DNA from: an uncultured Holophagales bacterium
GTDB taxonomy: Bacteria; Acidobacteriota; Thermoanaerobaculia; UBA5066
Direction: 5' to 3'
DNA: 6,493 nucleotides
Assembly (NCBI GenBank): GCA_937927565.1
Contig: CALBDV010000238.1
Location: 1 to 6,493, forward strand
Positions 1 through 5,812 of the stretch are shown one piece after another; the first letter of the stretch is position 1, and each line of letters opens with the position of its first letter. The notes under the pieces were generated by a model, which ran no database searches, was not told the origin of the DNA, and worked only from the letters and a program-made list of their open reading frames with translations. A program made the translations under genes and the position numbers.

Positions 1-894
1 CTAGCGTGCGAACGGCGGGTAGATCTCGAAGGGCATGGAGTCCGGGGCACCGTCGTCAAACACGGTGCTGGCGTATGCGAGGAATGGCTGATCTGCGCTG
101 ATCTCGATCCAGACGCGGACGCCGCCGTCCGCTGCTACGGAACCTTGAACGGCCGAGATCGCATTCAGATCAAGAGGAAGCCGGTTGACTTGCAGGACGT
201 CTCTCGCGGGGACGACCACGGTCTGCTCGAGGAGCGCTTCCGAGCCACCCTTGTAGGGGAGCACGCGGACTAGGAATGACGCGGGGACCACCCCCTCGTT
301 TAGCAGCGTCACATTGACCCGACGGGGATAGCGTTCAATCGCCGCCCCGCAGCCTGCCGGAATGGGAACGCGGCCGAGATCGACCTCGCCGGCAACCACC
401 ACCGATCCCGCAGGGAACACGGAAGGGAACACAGGGAGAAGTGAGCGGCCCTGTGGGATCGGAGTGCAGTCGAGGCTCGCGCAGTTGCAGACCTGCTTGA
501 GGTAGGAAATGGACGCATGTACTGAGATGGGTCCTGAGGTCTCTAAGAGAAGAAAGCCGACGCCGCTTCCAGCAAGGGGAGTTGCAACACAGTGCGAGAG
601 GCCCTGTCCGGCACCCGGTCCGATCGAGTGATCTGCCGCGGGAGAACAGTAGGGTTCGCCACTCAGCGAGGCCCCTCCGCCAAGAAAGCCGACATAACGG
701 AAGCGGCCTTGGCCGGGACCTCCGTTGAACAGGGAAGTACTACTGCTCCATGACGTGACAACAGTGACATCTGTCGGGCTCTGCCCGCCGTCGATGGAGC
801 GAATAGCGGCCACAACCGGGACGCGGTACACGGTCTCGGCGCGCCCGACAGACGAAAGCAAGAAGGCAACTAGGACAATCGAGCGACATCGCAT
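1..894 (-). CDS. Secreted beta-rich protein of unknown function, companion of the subtilase
   Basis: The product has 297 residues and ends in TAG at 1-3. I chose ATG at 894 because GGGAGGTG lies 3 nt upstream and a signal peptide begins there; an in-frame ATG at 963 would overlap the subtilase and add 23 residues that do not look like a leader. The signal peptide is MRCRS, a hydrophobic stretch IVLVAFLLSSVG, then a likely cut after RA at residue 19. The mature part is Gly/Val/Ser-rich with alternating hydrophobic residues, suggesting beta sandwiches: residues 22-55 (RVPVVAA... DVTVVTSW) and 192-290 (NVTLLNEG, VRVLPYKGG, VWIEISADQPFLAYAST). Cysteines at 83, 102, 136, 138, 143 and 182 could form disulfides. 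No catalytic motif is visible. The style resembles secreted proteins encoded beside proteases in Acidobacteriota (from memory). It begins 14 nt after the subtilase stop, so it is probably translated from the same mRNA. It may be a binding partner, chaperone or inhibitor of the protease; this is a guess. Confidence 0.85.
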   Translation of the reverse strand: MRCRSIVLVAFLLSSVGRAETVYRVPVVAAIRSIDGGQSPTDVTVVTSWSSSTSLFNGGPGQGRFRYVGFLGGGASLSGEPYCSPAADHSIGPGAGQGLSHCVATPLAGSGVGFLLLETSGPISVHASISYLKQVCNCASLDCTPIPQGRSLLPVFPSVFPAGSVVVAGEVDLGRVPIPAGCGAAIERYPRRVNVTLLNEGVVPASFLVRVLPYKGGSEALLEQTVVVPARDVLQVNRLPLDLNAISAVQGSVAADGGVRVWIEISADQPFLAYASTVFDDGAPDSMPFEIYPPFAR

Positions 895-897
895 ATG

Positions 898-905
898 CAC
901 CTCCC
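898..905 (-). promoter_or_regulatory. Ribosome binding site of the subtilase companion gene
   Basis: On the minus strand GGGAGGTG precedes ATG (892-894) by 3 nt, with the GGAGG core about 5 nt away. It lies between the subtilase stop (909-911) and this start. It decides the start at 894 and suggests the two genes are read from one transcript. Confidence 0.8.
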
Positions 906-908
906 TGG

Positions 909-3569
909 CTATCGCGCGTTGATGGCCATCAGGGCGAAATCCTGCTGAAGGGGAGTAGTCCACATTGGCTGAGTTCCATTCCCAGTAATCGCGAACGCGG
1001 ACACGGTTACCGTGACCGTTGAGACCGAACTCGGGATATCGGACGCTCGAATCGTGATCCTCTCGACGTTGTTGACCCTGTCGTATACCGGGGATGGATC
1101 GCGAAGTGAGTATCCGTCACGCTGGCAAGAGTCGGGGCTCGTGAAGTAGTTGTTCCCGTAGTACGCGTGTGTTAGGCCATCGTTGTACGTGACGCGGAGA
1201 TCAAGGTCGTTGACCAGATTCTCCTCGGTCGAGACCGTGCCGCCGCTTGCGCGGTCGGTCCATACGAGAGTGATGACGGTATCGCGTGAGCGGTCGGAGA
1301 GCGTTAGTGTCCGGGACCATGTCTGGCCATTCGCGGTGAAGACGTGTCCCTGATCGAAGAAGTGGTAGTTGCTGGACGCTTGAAACAGCCTGTCCAGCGA
1401 AAGCCCGCCCCAACCCTGATGCCTGTCGGGCGCAGGGCGAGTCTGGTTGCAGTAGAAGCAAGCGGTGCATGTAGGGCACCCGACGGCGCAGGGCGCAAGG
1501 TTCCTTGCGCTTCCGATAAGCGTCGCCTTCACCAACGCCGGCGAAGCGGAAGAAAAACCGAGGGTACGGAGCCACTCGCGGGTAATGGCCGCCGCCCCAG
1601 AGACGACGGGTGCCGCGAAGCTCGTGCCATTAGACCAGACATAGCTGAGAGATCCGTCGAGATCGGAGTTGCATGGCGCAGCACAGCCTGAGTAGGAGGT
1701 CGACCGCCGACCATATGCGCGAATGCCAGGCGCTACGATATCAGGCTTGAATCGAAGATTTGGGTAACCCGCTCGCGACGAGGCTCCGGTGGCGGTGTTA
1801 AGGAAGACCTGCCGGGGATTGTTGGCGAACTCGGCGGCGTTGTTTGGGCATGGATCGGGAAGGTAAGACTGCTGATTGTACGTTTCGGTCGCGCCGACAG
1901 TGAGCCCGTTCTTCGCCGCACCGGGGGCGGTCACGACGTCGCTGTCGGGGTAGTACTGCGGGAAGTTCCCGGCCGAGATCACGTGCAAGACGGGGCGACG
2001 TGCGCCGACCACCGACAGGGGACCCCCGAAATTGAACCACGTCGAACTCAACGACCGGCTTGTCTGATCTAGGAGTATCGCCAATTCTTCGTAGTCGATG
2101 GTGTCGAGGTTCCAGCTGTTGTTGATGATGTGTGCCCCGCCGCCTGGGACGCCGTCGGGTAGGGTGCCGGAGGCCGTCAGTTCGAGAAGTGCATATCGAA
2201 GGCGCTGATGATCGTTCTCTGGTGAGAAGGCGGGGTCCGCTTCTCCCACGCCGCGAAGGGCAGCTCCGCAACCGGCAAAAAATTGGCACGAGGCCACCTT
2301 GACGTTCTGCGCGAGCCCCTGTGAGAAGGCGTACTGTTGAGCGTCCCGGCCTGGGCTTGCGGAGCTGGCGAAACCAGCGGCGATTGCGGAGGTCAGTGTC
2401 CCGTGATAAAGGAAGTCATCTCCCCGACGATCGAGATCTGCGAAATTCGTCGATACATCCGTGGCCATGACCAGCCGGCAAGGTGTGGTCGGGTAGCCTG
2501 GAGGACGAAGATAGGGAGGACAGAAGGCGGAGCCATTCTGTTGGAGCCCGCCATCGATCCCTGAGTCGATGAACCCTATCGTCTGATTGCTGAGGTCCAA
2601 GCCGGCAGACGCCAAATTGGAGAGAAAGCCGTCCCAGTACCGCGGAGACGAAGAGTTCGGATCGAGCACGGAGGTCCAGGAAGAGCCTGGTGCTTGCCAG
2701 TCGCCGGCAACGATGCGATTCGAGCGTTCGTCAGACGGCCCTCCGTGCAGACCAGCGACGGAAAGGCTGACGACCTCTGGAAATGAGCTTAGTGCCATCG
2801 CGTCGGGCAAGGTCAGCAACGCTCGATATGCCTCCGTCGCCCCGGTTCGATAGGCCAAAGGGGTGCTCCGGCCATGGACCGAGAGAAGCACGTCCAGCAT
2901 GAAGTCCCGTTTCGCCGTCACGATCTCTACCAGTACAGGAAGGCGGGCGTCCGCTCCAGAGTCCCATCTATCGAACCGAAGGCGCTTCAGCCCAGCCGGC
3001 ACCTCCACAACAGCAAGGACTGCCTTCATTGATTCCGTCAGGGCCTTGATGGAGGCGCGTGGTCCAAAGACAAGGAATCCCATCGTGCGTATGGGGTGAA
3101 GCGGGACGACGCCGGCGGTCTCCAGTTCCGTAAGCCACTCGGCCTGGGGATAGGTCTTGAAGACGAGAACGTACTGGCCGAAGGTGTCGCTCGAACCGAG
3201 CTCCCGATCCCCGGAAAACGCTCTGTCGAACGCTCCGCGATTCACGTCGAACGTGGCCTGTTGAAAGAACAGCTTGCGCGCGGCGGGCAGCTCCTCAAGC
3301 GTGACTACGCGGTCTTTCTCCAGGATCCCAAGTGCGATCTCTCCTTCTTCGGACGCCGTAACGACACAGTACTCGTCGTTACAGAAGATCTCCGGCCCGA
3401 TCGATGAAAGGGCCGCCTTCCATTCGATCTTGGCGGCGCTGGATCCGCGTCTTGCCACATAGGTGGTGGCGTTGGCGGCCGAGGCCGTCAGTCCCATGGT
3501 GCTCAATGCGAGAAGAAGTGTCACGAGGCGACCTTGCCTCACGTGCCACAAAGGCCGTGGTTCTTTCAT
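909..3569 (-). CDS. Secreted subtilisin-like serine protease (peptidase S8A, KP-43-like)
   Basis: An 886-residue extracellular serine endopeptidase precursor. ATG at 3569 is chosen for its AGAGGAGG site and the signal peptide that follows; a longer frame to 3842 adds Pro/Arg/Ser-rich sequence unlike a leader. Residues 1-34 form the signal peptide (hydrophobic LVTLLLALSTMGL, likely cut after ANA). Residues about 130-170 (QYVLVFKTYPQAEW... GFLVFGP) resemble the inhibitory propeptide of fervidolysin/KP-43-type subtilases. The catalytic domain spans about 325-690: Asp335 in IGFIDSGID, His389 in YHGTLTS, oxyanion Asn535 in ISAGN, and Ser650 in NGTSFAAP. All four key residues are present. The C-terminal region (about 740-886) has LVNDLDLRVTYND and DRVNNVERITI, which match the jelly-roll beta-barrel of KP-43-type enzymes. 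Oddities: the His block reads HGTLTSAIAAG rather than the usual HGTHVAG, and five cysteines cluster at 694-707. It is first in a two-gene unit with the secreted companion. Its substrate cannot be told from sequence. Confidence 0.95.
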   Translation of the reverse strand: MKEPRPLWHVRQGRLVTLLLALSTMGLTASAANATTYVARRGSSAAKIEWKAALSSIGPEIFCNDEYCVVTASEEGEIALGILEKDRVVTLEELPAARKLFFQQATFDVNRGAFDRAFSGDRELGSSDTFGQYVLVFKTYPQAEWLTELETAGVVPLHPIRTMGFLVFGPRASIKALTESMKAVLAVVEVPAGLKRLRFDRWDSGADARLPVLVEIVTAKRDFMLDVLLSVHGRSTPLAYRTGATEAYRALLTLPDAMALSSFPEVVSLSVAGLHGGPSDERSNRIVAGDWQAPGSSWTSVLDPNSSSPRYWDGFLSNLASAGLDLSNQTIGFIDSGIDGGLQQNGSAFCPPYLRPPGYPTTPCRLVMATDVSTNFADLDRRGDDFLYHGTLTSAIAAGFASSASPGRDAQQYAFSQGLAQNVKVASCQFFAGCGAALRGVGEADPAFSPENDHQRLRYALLELTASGTLPDGVPGGGAHIINNSWNLDTIDYEELAILLDQTSRSLSSTWFNFGGPLSVVGARRPVLHVISAGNFPQYYPDSDVVTAPGAAKNGLTVGATETYNQQSYLPDPCPNNAAEFANNPRQVFLNTATGASSRAGYPNLRFKPDIVAPGIRAYGRRSTSYSGCAAPCNSDLDGSLSYVWSNGTSFAAPVVSGAAAITREWLRTLGFSSASPALVKATLIGSARNLAPCAVGCPTCTACFYCNQTRPAPDRHQGWGGLSLDRLFQASSNYHFFDQGHVFTANGQTWSRTLTLSDRSRDTVITLVWTDRASGGTVSTEENLVNDLDLRVTYNDGLTHAYYGNNYFTSPDSCQRDGYSLRDPSPVYDRVNNVERITIRASDIPSSVSTVTVTVSAFAITGNGTQPMWTTPLQQDFALMAINAR

Positions 3570-3575
3570 CGAAAG

Positions 3576-3583
3576 CCTCCTCT
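3576..3583 (-). promoter_or_regulatory. Ribosome binding site of the subtilase gene
   Basis: AGAGGAGG on the minus strand lies 6 nt before ATG (3567-3569). It is a near-ideal Shine-Dalgarno sequence. It fixes the subtilase start well downstream of the longest open frame. Confidence 0.85.
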
Positions 3584-3599
3584 GATCGGTGACGCGGTC

Positions 3600-3612
3600 C
3601 GGGCCTCGAGAG
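3600..3612. repeat. 13-bp direct repeat, copy 1
   Basis: CGGGCCTCGAGAG is identical to positions 3731-3743. It contains the palindrome CTCGAG. In this copy AATC follows directly; in copy 2 three bases (CAG) come between. It lies 31 bases before the subtilase start, in the presumed mRNA leader, and could be an operator or a duplication remnant. Confidence 0.6.
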
Positions 3613-3615
3613 AAT

Positions 3616-3631
3616 CGATGTCGCGATGTCG
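3616..3631. repeat. Perfect tandem 8-bp repeat CGATGTCG x2
   Basis: CGATGTCG occurs twice in direct succession at 3616-3623 and 3624-3631, about 47-62 nt upstream of the subtilase start codon. It may be a regulator site or a simple slippage duplication. Confidence 0.6.
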
Positions 3632-3730
3632 GCGAGGAGGGCCACGCGGAATCGGGCCAAGGAACCCCAGGGGGTGGCAGATCTCGGAGGAGTATCGCGA
3701 GCGGATATCGAGACGGGTTACGAGAATGGT

Positions 3731-3743
3731 CGGGCCTCGAGAG
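3731..3743. repeat. 13-bp direct repeat, copy 2
   Basis: This is the second copy of CGGGCCTCGAGAG, 131 bp from copy 1 (start to start). It is followed by CAGAATC, so similarity extends beyond the 13 bp if a 3-base gap is allowed. Confidence 0.6.
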
Positions 3744-3819
3744 CAGAATCCTGGTGGAGCGGAAAGGCGAGCCAACGAGGGCTGAAGGTTGGGCTCCCAG
3801 GGAGGCCCCAACGCTAATG

Positions 3820-3850
3820 AATGAGGCGTCACAGGGCGGCACCCCTCATT
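3820..3850. repeat. 7-bp inverted repeat AATGAGG/CCTCATT
   Basis: AATGAGG at 3820-3826 is the exact reverse complement of CCTCATT at 3844-3850, with a 17-nt loop. It has no T-run on either side, so it is not a typical intrinsic terminator. It could be a protein-binding site or chance. Confidence 0.4.
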
Positions 3851-3941
3851 GCCGAGCCGGCGCGCACTGCTCGCGCGCAAGTACCTCGCAGGCCGGCAGT
3901 TCGCAGCGAGCGGGGGGGGCATCGACAGTCCTGGGTGGTGG

Positions 3942-4015
3942 AACCCGAGCCACAGGGTTTCTCCTCTAGCCTGCCCATCAGAGGCCAGACCAACACCTAC
4001 CCCCCTATCGGGGGT
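3942..4015. other. Cluster of three small hairpins
   Basis: Three consecutive inverted repeats are visible: AACCC (3942-3946) with GGGTT (3955-3959), CCTCT (3963-3967) with AGAGG (3980-3984), and ACCCCC (3999-4004) with GGGGGT (4010-4015). Short loops and regular spacing suggest a possible structured leader RNA on either strand. I do not recognise any known riboswitch consensus. Short stems are common in GC-rich DNA, so confidence is low. Confidence 0.35.
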
Positions 4016-4056
4016 CCCTCCTAAGCTCCGCGAGACCCGACTTTTTGCTACAGGCC

Positions 4057-4076
4057 CCCGGAACTTTCTTTCCGGG
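4057..4076. other. Perfect 7-bp hairpin, possible terminator or leader stem
   Basis: CCCGGAA (4057-4063) pairs with TTCCGGG (4070-4076) across a 6-nt loop. A TTTTT run lies just before it on the plus strand (4042-4046), which reads as AAAAA on the minus strand, so it lacks the trailing U-tract of an intrinsic terminator in both directions. Confidence 0.4.
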
Positions 4077-4130
4077 AGCGTCGCCAAGGCACCCAGGAGG
4101 GGGCGAAGGCCACTCGCAGTGCTCGATAGA

Positions 4131-4145
4131 GGACCGGAAAGGTCC
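4131..4145. other. Perfect 5-bp hairpin with GGAAA loop
   Basis: GGACC (4131-4135) and GGTCC (4141-4145) flank a 5-nt GGAAA loop on the plus strand. It lies about 95 bases upstream of the plus-strand orphan gene, perhaps in its mRNA leader. Confidence 0.35.
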
Positions 4146-4222
4146 ACGACTGGACCCGGCCGCTCGTGTCGGTTGAGGGATCAGCGGCGCAGGAGGCGAG
4201 GCCGACTCGTCTCCCGGAGAGC

Positions 4223-4230
4223 GAGGTGAG
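4223..4230 (+). promoter_or_regulatory. Ribosome binding site of the plus-strand orphan gene
   Basis: GAGGTGAG at 4223-4230 lies 9 nt before the GTG at 4240. It is the main reason to accept this non-ATG start. Confidence 0.55.
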
Positions 4231-4239
4231 AATCACCCG

Positions 4240-4545
4240 GTGATCCGGGCAGACCTGATCCGCCGAGCCGTCGTCGCCTTCCTCGAATACGGCCGAGGCG
4301 CGGTTGTCATCCTCTTCGACGACTCGGATCCGATCTACGTTCGTGCCGACGACGCGGTGGCGCAGCTATCGAAGTGGCGGGAGGAACAGGAGATCATCAA
4401 CGTGGTGGCCCGGGCGACGACCGACTACGACCCGGAGCATGAGGCTGCCGTGGTCCGCGAGGACGCCATCAGCTTCACCGTGTCGATCGAACGGTGCGAC
4501 GACAGCGAGGCGGTCGGGTCGGTGACCCTGTCGCCCGTGAACTGA
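4240..4545 (+). CDS. Small acidic hypothetical protein
   Basis: A 101-residue product starting at GTG (4240) and ending with TGA (4543-4545). I do not recognise its family. It has no signal peptide or membrane segment. It begins MIRADLIRRAVVAFLEYGRGAVVILFDD, which suggests a helix followed by a buried strand; the rest is rich in Asp/Glu (YVRADDAV, TTDYDPEHEAAVVRED), so a soluble acidic alpha/beta protein is likely. There is one cysteine in the C-terminal part. Third codon positions are strongly G/C and amino acid use is normal, which supports real coding. Its frame lies on the opposite strand to every other gene here. It is tail-to-tail with the 83-residue minus-strand ORF, with only 8 bases between their stops. 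Function cannot be inferred from context. Confidence 0.65.
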   Translation: MIRADLIRRAVVAFLEYGRGAVVILFDDSDPIYVRADDAVAQLSKWREEQEIINVVARATTDYDPEHEAAVVREDAISFTVSIERCDDSEAVGSVTLSPVN

Positions 4546-4553
4546 CGAAACGC

Positions 4554-4805
4554 TTATCCCTGGCGTGTCCCCGGACCAGCGTCCAGCGACTCCCGGAGAG
4601 CTTCCTCGGACCGTGGGCGACCGAGCTCACGCCACTGCCGGGTGTCCATGACGATCCTGATCGCAGGGCCGGCCCCGATGTCGCACGGCCTCCTGGTCGA
4701 GTCCCAGGCTGCCGTCCCGGCGAACCCGCCACAAACGCAGGAGGAGGGGTGGGGTTCGACGAACTGCTCGCCCGAGCCCTCAGCCACGGGACGGGCGACA
4801 GTCAC
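4554..4805 (-). CDS. Small hypothetical protein, translationally coupled to the DUF1444-like gene
   Basis: An 83-residue product starting at GTG (4803-4805), whose bases overlap the TGA stop of the upstream frame (4802-4804) as GTGA. Such overlaps usually mean translational coupling. It ends in TAA (4554-4556). I do not recognise a family. It contains HPSSCVCGGFAG (a Cys-x-Cys-Gly-Gly element), a third cysteine in RRPCDIG, and a charged C-terminal half (RIVMDTRQWRELGRPRSEEAL). Third codon positions are mostly G/C, as in genuine genes here. There is no signal peptide or membrane helix. If the upstream gene is a pseudogene, this ORF may be decaying with it, or it may be a degraded remnant of a larger protein. 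Confidence 0.5.
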   Translation of the reverse strand: MTVARPVAEGSGEQFVEPHPSSCVCGGFAGTAAWDSTRRPCDIGAGPAIRIVMDTRQWRELGRPRSEEALRESLDAGPGTRQG

Positions 4806-5023
4806 CCGCCGCCCGTCTCAAGCTGCAGCAGTTCAATCTCCTCGGCACTCGGGAAATCCGCCACTCGATACCTCTCCGCGTATATCCCCTCCTGCCGGGC
4901 CATTCGATGACCTACGACCTCGACAAGTCGATCCCAGGAAGCCTCTCCGAGCGCCCGGCACTTCTCCTCCCCTTCGGACACGTTCAGGACGACCGAGTCC
5001 ACCCTCGGCAGGAGCGTATCCAC
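4802..5023 (-). CDS. C-terminal piece of the DUF1444-like protein after the TAG
   Basis: If translated on its own, it would start at GTG (5021-5023), with only a weak GGAG about 4 nt upstream, and give 73 residues. Its frame is the same as the piece before the TAG, and the 11 codons between TAG and GTG also look coding (TLRTIATWTET). It contains VDTLLPRVDSVVLNVSEGE, then DRLVEVVGHRMARQEGIY and DFPSAEEIELLQLE, which look like the natural end of the upstream protein. The stop overlaps the next start as GTGA. I think it is more likely part of one interrupted gene than an independent gene. Confidence 0.5.
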   Translation of the reverse strand: MDTLLPRVDSVVLNVSEGEEKCRALGEASWDRLVEVVGHRMARQEGIYAERYRVADFPSAEEIELLQLETGGG

Positions 5024-5056
5024 GGTCTCCGTCCACGTCGCGATAGTCCGGAGTGT

Positions 5057-5812
5057 CTACTTCTCCTTGTTTTCAAACGCCATGAACGACGCGACGAAGA
5101 TGTCCCGCTCCTCCCGCTCGAACCGTTCCACGAGGATGCTCTTCTGCGTGGCGTAGTCCTCCGAGAGGGAGCGGATCTGGAGACGTCGAAAGAGCGAAGC
5201 GATCGGGTGGTTGGTGTCGAACGGATAGGCCTTCCATTCGAGCCCATCCAGGATGATCGGCGTCGCATTCATGGGTCGCGGCTCGTCGAGGAGCCCGATC
5301 GCGTATGCGGCGGCTACACCCTGCCCGACGAAGTTCCGCGAGCCCGTGACGATCAGGTGGTCCCGGTTCGGCGCGAAGGCAATGGGATCGCCGTCCACTG
5401 TCAGCTGCCGGAAGAGCGTCGGCATCGCCAGCCGGTTCACATCCAAGTTGTCCTGCCAGGGCGACATCCAGACCCCCTCGGCCAGGTGTTCCCACTTACC
5501 CGCCGATCGCTTCCAGAGGTTGTCCCTCCCGATCTCCAGGGCCTCGTCGAAGGTCACCCCCCACTTCTCGAGCAGCTCGCCAGAAACCTCGGAGATCTGA
5601 TCCGGGAAGTCCACGGCAATGCCAAGCGCGAGGTGGTCGGCGAACGGCCGGACCTTACGTTCCGGGCTCCTGACATCCCGGAGCGGATCCTGTCGCCAGA
5701 TGCGGCCAAAGTCGTGCAGCCCGTTACCACGCGGGATAGCCCACCAGCGGCTCGGGCGACAAGCTGGGCAGAGCGGCGGGCCTCTTCCCCGAGGAGAGGC
5801 AAAGCAGGTCAT
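5057..5812 (-). CDS. DUF1444-like protein, main open piece
   Basis: The longest uninterrupted part of the DUF1444-like gene, 251 residues from ATG at 5812 to TAG (5057-5059). The frame stays open to a GTG at 5893, but residues upstream of about Asn30 look like out-of-frame translation (Arg/Pro/Ser-rich), and the better N-terminus is in the neighbouring frame. No Shine-Dalgarno precedes 5812. Visible parts: residues 57-80 (FADHLALGIAVDFPDQISEV), 81-101 (EKWGVTFDEALEIGRDNLWK, resembling the DUF1444 helix with a conserved Asn-Leu), 126-155 (NRLAMPTLFRQL... FAPNRDHLIVTG, resembling its PxxDxL core), and 219-246 (YATQKSILVERF... DIFVASFMAF). No signal peptide or membrane helix is present, so it is probably cytoplasmic. 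The antisense 304-residue frame (4907-5821) is a shadow. Confidence 0.7.
   Translation of the reverse strand: MTCFASPRGRGPPLCPACRPSRWWAIPRGNGLHDFGRIWRQDPLRDVRSPERKVRPFADHLALGIAVDFPDQISEVSGELLEKWGVTFDEALEIGRDNLWKRSAGKWEHLAEGVWMSPWQDNLDVNRLAMPTLFRQLTVDGDPIAFAPNRDHLIVTGSRNFVGQGVAAAYAIGLLDEPRPMNATPIILDGLEWKAYPFDTNHPIASLFRRLQIRSLSEDYATQKSILVERFEREERDIFVASFMAFENKEK

Larger units (their letters stand above)
3570..4239. other. Intergenic region with repeats and inverted repeats, no convincing gene
   Basis: About 670 bases separate the divergent subtilase and plus-strand orphan starts. Open frames exist on both strands, but their products are Arg/Pro/Ser-rich and mutually overlapping, as expected from GC-rich non-coding DNA. 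The stretch should contain the promoters of both flanking genes, but I see no clear -35/-10 pair on either strand. It holds a 13-bp direct repeat (3600-3612, 3731-3743), an 8-bp tandem repeat (3616-3631), inverted repeats between 3820 and 4145, and a run of eight G at 3912-3919. Confidence 0.6.

Noticed and set aside
895..963. Longer start for the companion gene at 963
   Set aside because: It would overlap the subtilase by 55 bases and bury the signal peptide. The ATG at 894 has a strong ribosome binding site.
3570..3842. Extension of the subtilase to an upstream ATG at 3842
   Set aside because: The extra 91 residues are Pro/Ser/Arg-rich. An excellent Shine-Dalgarno site and a signal peptide sit at 3569.
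3912..3919. Run of eight G as a phase-variation tract
   Set aside because: It lies in non-coding DNA with no reading frame to switch and no clear promoter spacing to alter.
3566..4147. Minus-strand frame of 193 residues in the spacer, with smaller overlapping plus-strand frames
   Set aside because: Composition is low-complexity Arg/Pro/Ser, it overlaps the subtilase ribosome binding site and start, and no domain is visible.
4048..4236. Minus-strand 62-residue frame beginning MILTSLSGRRVGLAS
   Set aside because: G/C-rich third positions are suggestive, but it starts only a few bases from the better supported plus-strand gene. I see no domain, signal or ribosome binding site.
4494..5046. Plus-strand frames of 138 and 134 residues
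   Set aside because: They are antisense to the 83-residue ORF and the DUF1444-like C-terminus, and are rich in Pro, Arg and Ser.
5720..5730. Programmed +1 frameshift at TGG-TAA
   Set aside because: No slippery codon, upstream Shine-Dalgarno stimulator or RF2-like CTT-TGA context is seen. Mutation or sequencing error is simpler, so this stays only a weak alternative.
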